A stretch of 64,000 bases of DNA from Allopusillimonas sp008369125. GTDB taxonomy: Bacteria; Pseudomonadota; Gammaproteobacteria; Burkholderiales; Burkholderiaceae_B. This document shows positions 16,660 to 25,170 of this stretch, one piece after another (the stretch's first letter is position 1; each line of letters begins with the position of its first letter). The stretch lies in NCBI RefSeq assembly GCF_008369125.1, contig NZ_VOAY01000003.1, positions 434,001 through 498,000 on the forward strand, given 5' to 3'. The position numbers were made by a program, and so were the translations under genes. The notes under the pieces are model-generated. The model saw only the letters and a list, made by a program, of their open reading frames with translations, was not told where the DNA came from and ran no database searches.

Positions 16660-19419
16660 TCAGCTGTAATCGCCCAGATCTTCGGGTCGGGCCAGTTCAA
16701 TGTCATAGCTACTTTCGTGGGCCACCTGATTGGCATTCCACATGGCGTACTTGAACGAGAGATGACCCCATCCACCAACCAGCTCCAAGGGCTGCAAAAA
16801 CGTAGCCATTGAATTGTTCATAGGCTTGCGCTGAATGTACTGATGCGGCTCCCAACCGTGCTCCATCATGATGGAGTTGACGGGAATGCTGGGGTAGAAC
16901 TTGGCTTGCGCAAAGAACTCACCGGTGCCGTTAAACATGCGCACGTGATCGCCGTCTTTGATATTGCGTTGGTGCGCCAGCTGCGGGTTTATATAAATAT
17001 TGGGCTCGCCACGCTGCAGACGCAGCATAAATTTATTGGAGCGCCAGTTTGAATGTATGCCCCAGCGCGCATGCGGCGAGTAAAACTCCAGCGGGTATTT
17101 TGAAGCTTCTGGCCCCGCATGCTGACGCGCCGTCGGCACGGTAGCCCCCAACTTCATGAAGCGCGGGTGATCACAGTAAAACGTGATCCGCCCCGTCAGC
17201 GTGTCATACGGGTTTTTGCTTTCAGTCTGGTTGGTAAACGGGTTGTATGGCTCATCTTTGACCAGCGGCTGGTTGGTACCTGCATGCTCGTTCATCACGA
17301 TAAAACCACGCTCAGCAGCCTCTTCCAGGGTCACGCCACCAAACTCTGGCGAGTTTTCCACCATCCATTTGGTAACGTCGTAATCCGTCATGAGCTTGCC
17401 ATTCATGGTGTAGTCATCATGAATGGTGTGCAGATCGCGGGTAACGTCTCCATCCGGGTACGACGACACTCCACGCGCAATGGCCCGCTCCTGAATCTTT
17501 TTGGTAAGCAGCGCCATGATGTCCCAGTCTGGCTTGGAGTCGCCCACGGGCTCCACCGGGCGGGTGAACACATTACAGAAACGGTGAAAGCCCTGCGTGC
17601 GAAGATCCCATGCCTCGTAATGGCTGGCGGCGGGCAGTACATAGTCGGCCCACTCGGCGGTTGAATCCATGCGCACGTTAACGTTTACATAAAGCTCGCT
17701 GGCCTGTTCAAGATGCGCCTTGCGGTAAGTATCGGCCATCTTGTTGCGCCGGAACGTATTGTCCGCCACCGTGATCATGCCCTTGATTTCGCCGTAGTAA
17801 GGCATCCAGCCCTCATCGATGGATTCCTTGATCATGGCCTCCATTTCATCGATGTTAAACCCCACGCGCTCCTTGAGCTTGACGGGGTCAAAGTGCTGAC
17901 GTGCGCCGTCAATCATATTGCCGCGCAGAAACTCGCCCAGACCACCGGCTTCGTAGCGCGGCAGTTTCTTGCCGCCAAAGTTGGCCAGCTCAGTCCAGCG
18001 TGGATGGTTCCAGACCACCCACGACGTGTCCAGGCCGCCGGTCTTGCCACCGTGGCCGGTTAACGCCATGGCAAGCGCATAAGACCAGCCTGTATACAGA
18101 CAGTTGGAATAACGCGAAATGATATAGCCCAGCATCACAATGGCCTTGCGCGCATTGGCCATGCGGCGCACCTCTCGGCGCACCATCTCTGGGTCGAGAT
18201 CGGTGAAGGCGCGTGTTTTTTCTGGTGGAAACTTGGCAGCTTCTTTTTTAACCTGCTCGAAAACTGTGGTGACGGCAATGCCGTTCACCGTAAACTGGCC
18301 CTCGAGTGCAGGATCAACGTCACCCAGTTTCAAGGTTTTGGTTTCCGACCCCATAGAGCCGTTGACCTTGACCGCCTTGCCGGTGTTCAAGTCCCAATGG
18401 TAGAAAACCTCATCTGAGCCAGAGGCTTCCAGATCAGATTCTCGCAACAGCTTTTGATTATCAACACGCACAAGAATCGGCAAGTCGGTCTGTTCTTTCA
18501 TGAACGCCGGCTTGTACAGCTTTTCATCGATGATGACATTAACGAATGACATCGCCAGATAGGGATCGCTGCCTTGCTTAATGGGCATCCACAGATCGGC
18601 ATGAATAGAGCTGGGGTTCATGTCGGGTGCGGTAGAAACAATGCGCGCACCGTTATGCTGTGCTTCCCATATGTAATGCGCATCCGGAATCCGGGTGGCG
18701 TTGGGGTTAATCATGCCCAGCATGATGTAATCGGCATCAAACCAGGCATCAGACGTAAAGCTTTCAAGCGGATTACCGTAGGCCAGATGCGCGCCGGTAT
18801 TAAGGTCGCCCACAGTGGTGAAACCATCAAGCTGAATGCCGCCAACCAGCGAGGCAAAGCGGTTGGGACCAGACTGGCGCACCATAGACTGGTTGCCAGA
18901 CCCTTGGTGCGTCTTGAGCTTTCCAGGGCCGTACTTTTCGAAGATGTCGATGATCTTGTCAGCGATCTCTTCCGTTGCCTGATCCCACGAAATGCGCTGC
19001 CACTTTCCTGCACCACGTTCGCCTGCGCGCTTGAGCGGATAGCGAATGCGGTCTGCTTCGTACATAGAGGTAGAGTGGATTGCGCCCTTTTGGCACCCTC
19101 GCGGGTTGGCATCTGGCACCTTTGCGTTAACGGCCGGGTACTTGGCGATCTGCTCTTCACGTATCACGATGCCGTCTTTGACGAACACATCAAATGCACA
19201 GTTACCCATGCAGTTAATACAGTGCGCAGCGTGGCCTACCTTGTCCCATGTCCATTCGTTGCGATAGAGGTCTTCCCAGCTGCGGTAGGGGTAGTCCTGA
19301 TGCAGGGTGTCTCCAATAGGCTCGAGACGGTTAAGCGCCCAGGCGTTGCTGCTGCTAATAACGCCCGTCCCGGCTGCGCCCAAACCCTTTAAAAAACTGC
19401 GACGATTCAGTTGCACCAT
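16660..19419 (-). CDS. molybdopterin catalytic alpha subunit, type II DMSO-reductase family
   Basis: This protein of 919 residues uses ATG 19419, chosen because AAAGG lies nine bases upstream; an ATG at 19428 touches that site. It has a Tat leader (NRRSFLKGLGAAG). The cluster motif is His-x3-Cys-x3-Cys (H66, C70, C74) plus C109, the form of type II enzymes. The molybdenum ligand is predicted as Asp205 in TTVGDLNTG. Relatives are ethylbenzene, dimethylsulfide, steroid-C25 and p-cymene dehydrogenases, and selenate, chlorate and nitrate reductases. Whether it hydroxylates a hydrocarbon, oxidises a sulfide or reduces an oxyanion cannot be told by eye. It is first in the operon, behind a long leader and an FNR box. 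Confidence 0.9.
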   Translation of the reverse strand: MVQLNRRSFLKGLGAAGTGVISSSNAWALNRLEPIGDTLHQDYPYRSWEDLYRNEWTWDKVGHAAHCINCMGNCAFDVFVKDGIVIREEQIAKYPAVNAKVPDANPRGCQKGAIHSTSMYEADRIRYPLKRAGERGAGKWQRISWDQATEEIADKIIDIFEKYGPGKLKTHQGSGNQSMVRQSGPNRFASLVGGIQLDGFTTVGDLNTGAHLAYGNPLESFTSDAWFDADYIMLGMINPNATRIPDAHYIWEAQHNGARIVSTAPDMNPSSIHADLWMPIKQGSDPYLAMSFVNVIIDEKLYKPAFMKEQTDLPILVRVDNQKLLRESDLEASGSDEVFYHWDLNTGKAVKVNGSMGSETKTLKLGDVDPALEGQFTVNGIAVTTVFEQVKKEAAKFPPEKTRAFTDLDPEMVRREVRRMANARKAIVMLGYIISRYSNCLYTGWSYALAMALTGHGGKTGGLDTSWVVWNHPRWTELANFGGKKLPRYEAGGLGEFLRGNMIDGARQHFDPVKLKERVGFNIDEMEAMIKESIDEGWMPYYGEIKGMITVADNTFRRNKMADTYRKAHLEQASELYVNVNVRMDSTAEWADYVLPAASHYEAWDLRTQGFHRFCNVFTRPVEPVGDSKPDWDIMALLTKKIQERAIARGVSSYPDGDVTRDLHTIHDDYTMNGKLMTDYDVTKWMVENSPEFGGVTLEEAAERGFIVMNEHAGTNQPLVKDEPYNPFTNQTESKNPYDTLTGRITFYCDHPRFMKLGATVPTARQHAGPEASKYPLEFYSPHARWGIHSNWRSNKFMLRLQRGEPNIYINPQLAHQRNIKDGDHVRMFNGTGEFFAQAKFYPSIPVNSIMMEHGWEPHQYIQRKPMNNSMATFLQPLELVGGWGHLSFKYAMWNANQVAHESSYDIELARPEDLGDYS

Positions 19420-19800
19420 GTCTTGCATCCTTTACTGGGTAACCTGCAGTTCAACGCGAACCGTTCAGGCTCGAGTAGATGGCTGTTTCCAAAGGCTGAC
19501 TGGCACGTTAGGCAAGAAAATAACTCAGCCTGGCTCAGAACGCGGTTGCATCGACGTTAACGCCAACTTCAGGCGCGTTCCAACGTCGCCTCATCCTAGG
19601 CCATTTTCAGGCAGTCAACAACAGAGCAACGATAGGACGAGCGAGAAGAGGCTGGGTTGATGTACATCAAGCTTGCAGCGGCTTCTCGTTAAAGATACAA
19701 GTTGAGAGGTCCTTCCTCGTCGTTCGGGGTTCGGGACAGTAGTTCGCAGCGAAGACAATAGACTCGTTGCTTTCCTCCAGTTAAGAACGCTATGACACCA
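19420..19800 (-). other. leader and promoter region of the molybdoenzyme operon
   Basis: These 381 bases separate the ComA-like gene from the molybdoenzyme operon, both read on the minus strand. They hold a perfect FNR/ANR site at 19657-19670 and a suitable -10 at 19629-19634, so transcription should begin near 19622 and leave a leader of about 200 bases before the ATG. I found no clear riboswitch or terminator in the leader. No terminator for the upstream operon was recognised either, so some read-through is possible. Confidence 0.6.
19657..19670 (-). promoter_or_regulatory. FNR/ANR box with class II promoter spacing
   Basis: TTGATGTACATCAA is a perfect match to the FNR/ANR consensus TTGAT-N4-ATCAA. 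Reading on the minus strand, TATCGT at 19634-19629 resembles a -10 hexamer, and its centre is 32 bases from the centre of the box. That is the geometry of a class II FNR-activated promoter (box at -41.5). This predicts induction of the molybdoenzyme operon when oxygen is low. Confidence 0.8.
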
Positions 19801-20628
19801 TCAGGCGGGAAAGTTCTTGAATAATGAATAACCCACAGCCCGGCCTATGCCGCGCCGTAAACCCTCCAGGCGCAGTGCCTGTCCGAGGGTAATATTGGCA
19901 AGATTTACATCAGCACCAAAATCATCAATCAGGGTCGCGTGCTGGCTGGGAAATCGATACGGATCTGCCTCGATCAGGATACGATTGAACCAAGAACTCG
20001 CCTTGAGCGCTTGTATTTCATCCGCAGAAGTGGCGGCCAACAAATCCAGTTCCGATTGTTCGAGAGTGATATGTTCAATGCCAAGTTCGGTCATGTCGTC
20101 TACGATAGAGCTCAATTCGTCGAGCTTCATGGGGGCCTCGGGATCTTTGGCCCCGAATTCATAAACGACCTGTATTCCTTTGCGTTGCAGGCTGCCAATA
20201 GCATGCATCCGTTCATCGCGACTCAATGTGACGCAATTTTCAGAGACCTCCAGCGCGTCGAGTCCAAGGCTGCGAAGGAGACGCGCCATGCCGTCAAGTT
20301 CGTTGCGTCGCCAAGCATATTCGAACAGAATTCCTCCTGCGTAAACGGAGACGCCAAAGTCCTTATAACAACGAATAGCTTTCTGCATGGTCGGGGCAGG
20401 CACGAGCAGAGTATTTAGGGCAAAAATTTTTGCATAATCAATAAAGTCTGCCGCACACTCAAGGGCATTACGTATGCCTGACTCACTACCTCCCCAGCCG
20501 AAGGTGTCTGGGCCAAAATCGATGATTGAAGTTATACCGCGCTTGCGTGGCTTGACTTCACGCAACGGCAAAGTCAACAGTGCGCCTTCTTCGATTGGAG
20601 TATTTATAGTTGGTCTTGCGGGATTCAT
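19801..20628 (-). CDS. phosphosulfolactate synthase (ComA)-family protein
   Basis: This 275-residue protein matches the ComA TIM-barrel family: KPRKRGITSIIDFG at the N-terminus, DFIDYAKIFALNTLL, SVYAGGILFEYAW, LEVSENCVTLSRDER and GIQVVYEFGAK. ComA condenses phosphoenolpyruvate with sulfite to phosphosulfolactate in coenzyme M synthesis; many bacterial members, and plant HSA32, have no proven activity. Here it overlaps a fumarase-superfamily lyase by four bases and follows a Bug importer component, which points to catabolism rather than cofactor synthesis. The usual GLG after the first lysine region is changed (FGPDTFGWGG). The function is unknown. Confidence 0.8.
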   Translation of the reverse strand: MNPARPTINTPIEEGALLTLPLREVKPRKRGITSIIDFGPDTFGWGGSESGIRNALECAADFIDYAKIFALNTLLVPAPTMQKAIRCYKDFGVSVYAGGILFEYAWRRNELDGMARLLRSLGLDALEVSENCVTLSRDERMHAIGSLQRKGIQVVYEFGAKDPEAPMKLDELSSIVDDMTELGIEHITLEQSELDLLAATSADEIQALKASSWFNRILIEADPYRFPSQHATLIDDFGADVNLANITLGQALRLEGLRRGIGRAVGYSLFKNFPA

Positions 20629-21977
20629 TTTTTTTCCTTTGTATTCTGCGGCTGATGTGTCTGATCGAAAAAGCCGAATGTAGCCTGTTGTGTCCGGTGG
20701 TTTTCTATAAAGGCCAGTGCTCTATCTACCGCCTGCGGTGCCAGTCCGATATAGGTACGATGATCGAGCAACTCAATAATCTGTGCATCACTCAGGTGTC
20801 GCGAAATTTCAGGGCTGTCCAGAAGTACCTGTTTGAAAGCGACATGGCGGTCCCGACTCTGATTGGCCGCTTCGCGTACCAAGGTATGGGCCTTATGTTT
20901 TCCAATCGAACCGCCCAACGCGAACATGACGCGCTCGGCCATGATGAGGCCGTCAGTCCGACACAAATTTCGTTCCATATTCTCGGGGTTGACGATAAGG
21001 CCGCCCAGCAAATCTTCAGCAGCGCAAAGCAACTTGTCCATGTGAAGGGCAATATTTTCGAGCGAACTGTCATTGCTAATCTGATCCCGCTCGTAGATCG
21101 AGACCATCCAGTCTAAGAGCACACCTGATTCATGACAGATCTGACGGGACAGACCAATGATGGCGGTTGCTTTCCTAGGGTTAGATTTGTGCGGCATGGT
21201 ACTGGAACCGACCTCCTGATTACCTTCGTCCAGCTCACCGAAATCGTCGCCTTGAAGTAGAAAAACATCCTGAGCAAAACGTGCCATGCTTTTGGATGTG
21301 ATGGCGATGAGACAACCCCATTCCGCGTGCTTGTCACGGGTTCCCTTCCAGTCTGCAGGCTCTGGAGCCTCTAGGCCCAACTCGGCCATTGTCTGAGCCT
21401 CAACGTCGAAGCCACAATTGCCCAGCGCCGCATAAGTACCGACAGCGCCTGCCAGCACGCCAGTGTTCGTCCGCCTCAACCAGCCTTGTATGCGTTCAAT
21501 ATTGCGACGATTCTCCAGCATCCAGGTCGATGTTTTTAGACCGAAAGTAATCGGCAAAGCATGCCGCCCGACCGTTCGGCCCATCATAGGCGTAGCGCGA
21601 TATGTTTCGCAAAGCCGCATAAGAATGGCCTCAATCCGCAGCATCTGCGCGAGAAAGCGTTCCATGGCTCGTCGCATCTGGATAATTTGCGTCGTCAACC
21701 TTATATCAGGCGTGGTTGCTCCAAAGTGCAAATAAGCGGCAGCATCATCGCCAAGCGCAACCGACCAGGTTGTGAGCAAAGCCACCAGCTGATGACCGAC
21801 GCACTCAGCATTCTTTCGTATTTCTGGTTCGGGTGCAAAGTTCGGATGGGCTTTTGCGTTAATTGCGTCAGCCGCGGCCTGAGGAATAATGCCTTGAGCT
21901 GCCTGTGCACGCGCGAGGGCAGCCTCGATCTCCATAATTATGGCGACGGTCGCGCGTTCTCCAAAAATATCATTCAT
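20625..21977 (-). CDS. fumarase/aspartase-superfamily lyase (adenylosuccinate lyase/PcaB-like)
   Basis: This 450-residue protein carries the superfamily signature GSSTMPHKSNPRKATA (about residues 275-290), whose serine loop is the catalytic base. LHFGATTPDIRLTTQI is the second conserved block and GRTVGRHALPITFG the third. Members cleave C-N or C-O bonds with release of fumarate, or cycloisomerise muconates. It lies between the Bug protein gene (five bases upstream) and the ComA-like gene (four-base overlap). The strict operon suggests that the imported compound is a substituted succinate. The purine-synthesis role is unlikely in this context. Confidence 0.85.
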   Translation of the reverse strand: MNDIFGERATVAIIMEIEAALARAQAAQGIIPQAAADAINAKAHPNFAPEPEIRKNAECVGHQLVALLTTWSVALGDDAAAYLHFGATTPDIRLTTQIIQMRRAMERFLAQMLRIEAILMRLCETYRATPMMGRTVGRHALPITFGLKTSTWMLENRRNIERIQGWLRRTNTGVLAGAVGTYAALGNCGFDVEAQTMAELGLEAPEPADWKGTRDKHAEWGCLIAITSKSMARFAQDVFLLQGDDFGELDEGNQEVGSSTMPHKSNPRKATAIIGLSRQICHESGVLLDWMVSIYERDQISNDSSLENIALHMDKLLCAAEDLLGGLIVNPENMERNLCRTDGLIMAERVMFALGGSIGKHKAHTLVREAANQSRDRHVAFKQVLLDSPEISRHLSDAQIIELLDHRTYIGLAPQAVDRALAFIENHRTQQATFGFFDQTHQPQNTKEKK

Positions 21978-21982
21978 GGCGA

Positions 21983-22957
21983 TCAGTCTTTTGGTAAATC
22001 CAGCTTTTTGACAACCTCTGCCCAGCCTTGTTGCTGCTGAATCATCCAGCGGCCAAATGGCGTGGGGTCCTCTGTCACAGGTTTAAAACCGATTTCCGTA
22101 AGGTTTCTCTGAACCTCTTCATCAGAGAGAAACTGAGTGATGGCCTGCTGCAAGCGCTTCGTGATTTCAGGCGCTATGTCTTTTAAGCCGACGAGGCCAA
22201 TCCATAACTCGACGTTGAAGTCTCCGTAACCAGCCTCACTGAAGGTAGGTACATCCGGTGCCTGGCTATTCCGTGTTTCGCCTGTCTGTGCGAGCGCGAG
22301 AAGCTGACCACTGCGAAGTTGGCTTAGCACAGGGGCCAACCCGATAAAGCCCACGTCTACACGGCCCGACACCATATCAACGATAGACTGGCCACCGCCC
22401 TTATAAGGAATATGCTGCATATCGATACCAGTTTGCTGTTTGAACAATTCGCCAGCCAAATGATGCACTGAGCCTGTACTTGAAGCTGCATAAGACAACT
22501 CGCCAGGTTTCGATTTAGCCAGCTCGACGAGCTCTCGCACTGACGAAGCGGGGACTTTCGGATTAACTACGAGTACCTCCGGCGAGGTCGCGATCTTTGC
22601 CACGGGAGCGAAGTCAGTCATCTTCCACTGCAACGACTCCTTAAGGATCGGTTGAATAGGGATTGAGTCTGTGATCAGCGCAAACGTATATCCGTCCGGC
22701 TTTGAGCGAGCGAGCTCATTCATGCCCACTGCACCTGCAGCACCACCCCGATTCTCGACAATAAAGGTCTGTTTGAGGATTTTGCCCAGCTGGTCTGCGA
22801 CGATGCGGCCGACGATATCCGTCGCCCCTCCCGGTGCGAACGGCACGATCAGAGTTACGGGCCTTTCTGGCCACTGTGCCGCCTGTACCGAGGTAAGACT
22901 AAACCCCAACGTTAAGGCCAACGCAATGGAAGCGGTTGTAAATCGTCTGCGATTCAT
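21983..22957 (-). CDS. Bug/TctC-family periplasmic binding protein
   Basis: The protein has 324 residues, with a signal peptide (MNRRRFTTASIALALTLGF..., cleavage after VQA). WPERPVTLIVPFAPGGATDIVGR, the two-domain Bug fold and KIATSPEVLVVNPKVPASS are typical of tripartite tricarboxylate transporter receptors, which are hugely expanded in Bordetella relatives. They bind carboxylates through water-mediated contacts. No TctA/TctB genes are near, which is common. It is first in an operon with the lyase and ComA-like enzymes and divergent from a LysR gene. Confidence 0.92.
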   Translation of the reverse strand: MNRRRFTTASIALALTLGFSLTSVQAAQWPERPVTLIVPFAPGGATDIVGRIVADQLGKILKQTFIVENRGGAAGAVGMNELARSKPDGYTFALITDSIPIQPILKESLQWKMTDFAPVAKIATSPEVLVVNPKVPASSVRELVELAKSKPGELSYAASSTGSVHHLAGELFKQQTGIDMQHIPYKGGGQSIVDMVSGRVDVGFIGLAPVLSQLRSGQLLALAQTGETRNSQAPDVPTFSEAGYGDFNVELWIGLVGLKDIAPEITKRLQQAITQFLSDEEVQRNLTEIGFKPVTEDPTPFGRWMIQQQQGWAEVVKKLDLPKD

Positions 22958-23059
22958 GAAGGTGTCTCCTCGTATTAAGAATATGGACTAAGTATGCCCA
23001 TGTCAGCTATAAGTGAAAAATAGAAACATACACTCATGTGATAACTACTGGCTCTCACA

Positions 23060-24001
23060 ATGGACCAATTCTCTTCATTTCGGATTTCCCAACTCAGATT
23101 TCGCAATCTGCGCCTGCTGCAACTAATTCAAGAATGCGGGTCGGTACGCAAGGCAGCTGAACGACTGCATGTCACGCAACCAGCGGCTAGCGCCATGCTG
23201 CGCGAGATTGAGCAGGCACTAGGACTCACGTTATTCGTGAGGTCGCGCAGTGGAATGACTCCAACGCCAGCGGTCAAGACCTTGCTTCGTCGCGTTCAAG
23301 TCATAGGCAACGAGCTTAGCGCGATCGAGGCGGAGGCAATCGCACTGGCTACCCGTTCGCGTGAACTCTTTCGCGTTGGTGTACTGCCCCGCAGTATGCA
23401 AAACATCATGCCTGGCGTCTTGGCGCGCGTAGTGCAGCAGAACAAGGGCGTGGAGATATCGCTGACCGAGGCCACCTCTGACGTACTGCTTGACGCGTTA
23501 GCCAGAGGCGAACTGGATTGCGTAGTGGGCCGACTTACTACCCGTGAAGGCAGACAATCAGCAGGAGGCAATCCTTTTCTGCTGGAAACACTTTATGAAG
23601 AAGGAATGTGCGTCGTGGTTGCCAGGGAGCACCTTTTGGCAAAACGCAAAAAGCTCACGCTGACCGATCTCTCAAACTGCAATTGGGTTTTGCCTCCACC
23701 AGGGTCCGTAACCCGCAATTTATTGGTCGATGAGTTCCTCCATGCGGGTTTGATGCCGCCTTCACCCGTCATCCAGTCGTCCAGCTTTCTATCGAACTTG
23801 AGCTTGGTGGAACAAGGTGGTTTGGTGACCATATCGCCCATCTCTGCCGCGCGAAAATATCAACAGTTTCGAGGTATAAAAATTCTTAACATTACGTTAA
23901 GTATGCCATTGCCGCCAATATCATTGATCTGGGGCCAAACCAGAGCAATGGAAGGCACCTTGCAGATAATACGGGACGAACTTCGCATTCAGGTGCAGTA
24001 G
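23060..24001 (+). CDS. LysR-family transcriptional regulator (of the Bug/lyase operon)
   Basis: This 313-residue protein has an N-terminal helix-turn-helix (about residues 12-70; GSVRKAAERLHVTQPAASAMLREIEQ region) and a periplasmic-binding-like effector domain (about 95-300). It is divergent from the Bug gene, with 102 bases between the two starts, the classical arrangement for LysR autoregulation and activation of the neighbour. A TGTGA-N13-TCACA dyad (23037-23059) lies just before its ATG but may be chance. The effector is presumably the operon substrate. Confidence 0.9.
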   Translation: MDQFSSFRISQLRFRNLRLLQLIQECGSVRKAAERLHVTQPAASAMLREIEQALGLTLFVRSRSGMTPTPAVKTLLRRVQVIGNELSAIEAEAIALATRSRELFRVGVLPRSMQNIMPGVLARVVQQNKGVEISLTEATSDVLLDALARGELDCVVGRLTTREGRQSAGGNPFLLETLYEEGMCVVVAREHLLAKRKKLTLTDLSNCNWVLPPPGSVTRNLLVDEFLHAGLMPPSPVIQSSSFLSNLSLVEQGGLVTISPISAARKYQQFRGIKILNITLSMPLPPISLIWGQTRAMEGTLQIIRDELRIQVQ

Positions 24002-24135
24002 ATTCGCTCTATCAACTTGTCTTAATCTCCTTGACGACTCAGCGACGCCCGCATACCCCCTACGTGATTCTCTAGACGTCGAATCTTGACCGCTCCGTGC
24101 GTAATTCTCCAACCTTACAAACTAAGTCAGATATA

Positions 24136-24198
24136 GTTGAAATCAACAAATTTCAACGCTGGCCATGCCGCAACTGATGCACTCAGCGTTGAAACTTG
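24136..24198. repeat. clustered GTTGAAA inverted repeats
   Basis: GTTGA-AA-TCAAC is a perfect palindrome at 24136-24147. It is followed by a 15-base inverted repeat with one mismatch, 24147-24161 against 24184-24198, around a 22-base loop. The element thus contains GTTGAAA or its complement three times. It lies between the convergent ends of the LysR and DUF4148 genes. It could be a two-way terminator without a T run, or a protein-binding site. Confidence 0.5.
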
Positions 24199-24254
24199 TA
24201 TAGATTACGCATTTCGGAGACCTGCTAACTGGGCACAGCGAAACAAGCGTATGT

Positions 24255-24611
24255 TTACGATGCAACAACGTAGTTAAGTTCACCCTCCCTCAACTGGCCA
24301 GCAGCCCTTGCCTCAGCCAGCTCTTTCAGCACTTGTGCACGGGGCACCTCTGAAGCCGGGCCTGCCGCAGGAATATGATTATCCGACTCGCCCTGCCAAA
24401 TCAGACCTGCGGCCCTGGCAGATTGAAACGCCTGAACCACCTCGGCCCGGGTTTTGGGATGCTGGAACGGCACAATGGTAGAGTCAGGCTGTTCCACCTC
24501 ATCGTTAAACTGATATTGAGACGTCGGCATGTCTTGCTGAATGCCGTGTGCGTATGCGCCGCCCGCAAGAAGAATGCTCGTGGCGAAGATGATGGTTTTA
24601 ACTGCTTTCAT
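24255..24611 (-). CDS. DUF4148-family small secreted protein
   Basis: This 118-residue precursor has a signal peptide (MKAVKTIIFATSILLAGGAYA). The mature protein has two copies of the DUF4148 helix motif: KTRAEVVQAFQSARAAGLI and VPRAQVLKELAEARAAGQL. The family is almost confined to Burkholderiales and is abundant there, and has no known function. It is monocistronic, facing the upstream LysR gene end. The gene supports the taxonomic placement of the window. Confidence 0.85.
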   Translation of the reverse strand: MKAVKTIIFATSILLAGGAYAHGIQQDMPTSQYQFNDEVEQPDSTIVPFQHPKTRAEVVQAFQSARAAGLIWQGESDNHIPAAGPASEVPRAQVLKELAEARAAGQLREGELNYVVAS

Positions 24612-25170
24612 GATGTACTCCCGTTGGGATGAGCCATGTAGCGCTCAGAATTTCAGTGATGTGGTCAGTGTTTGCAAGACACCCCATAAGACAAATTCTA
24701 GGCACGCATTTAACGGAGCGGTAGGCACGCAAAGGGTGCCATCGTGTTGCCTTGAAGGCACCAATAAGCACGTGTTGAAAGCATCCGCGCGAGCCTGTGT
24801 CGCATCTCTCTTGCGTCGATCCACGGCAAAGCGCTGTTGCGTTTTTTGGCCTCTGAGCAATGATTCTCGATATAACAGTCATACCCATACATCGCCGGAA
24901 TGGCGGAAACGACTAGAGATCCATGCGGATACGCATCATCATCCGCGACGCTCTCAGCACGGGTGCCTGAACGCGAAGACCTCTCAGGAATCAAGAGACC
25001 GTTGAGCGACGATATGGCACCCATGGAAGAAGATGACGGCAGGATAATCCATTTTTTCCGCATCCGCGCTTGGCGGAAGATATAACCCTATAAAACAAAT
25101 CCGCTGACGGTGTCACGCATTGAGGCTTCCATGCATCTAATCTTGTATAAAAACCTCGGCGTGTACTGCA
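24612..25170. other. 559-bp intergenic region without recognisable gene
   Basis: This gap lies between divergently transcribed DUF4148 and LysR genes and must contain both promoters. Open frames here are short, overlap on both strands, and have no ribosome sites or family resemblance. A small stem TTCCGC/GCGGAA is seen near 25056-25078. I see nothing else. Confidence 0.5.

Noticed and set aside
16000..19392. Long plus-strand frames (272-291 codons) opposite the molybdoenzyme genes
   Set aside because: The minus strand carries complete Fe-S and molybdopterin motifs; the plus frames show no family features.
19420..19622. Molybdenum-cofactor riboswitch in the operon leader
   Set aside because: The leader is long enough, but I could not recognise the conserved stems; a covariance-model search would be decisive.
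23037..23059. TGTGA-N13-TCACA dyad before the LysR start as an operator
   Set aside because: The half sites are short and overlap the ribosome-binding region; chance is not excluded. Mentioned only in the LysR entry.
24541..25063. Overlapping open frames of 96-154 codons on both strands in the DUF4148-LysR gap
   Set aside because: They lack ribosome sites, have amino-acid composition typical of antisense or random frames, and match no family I recognise.
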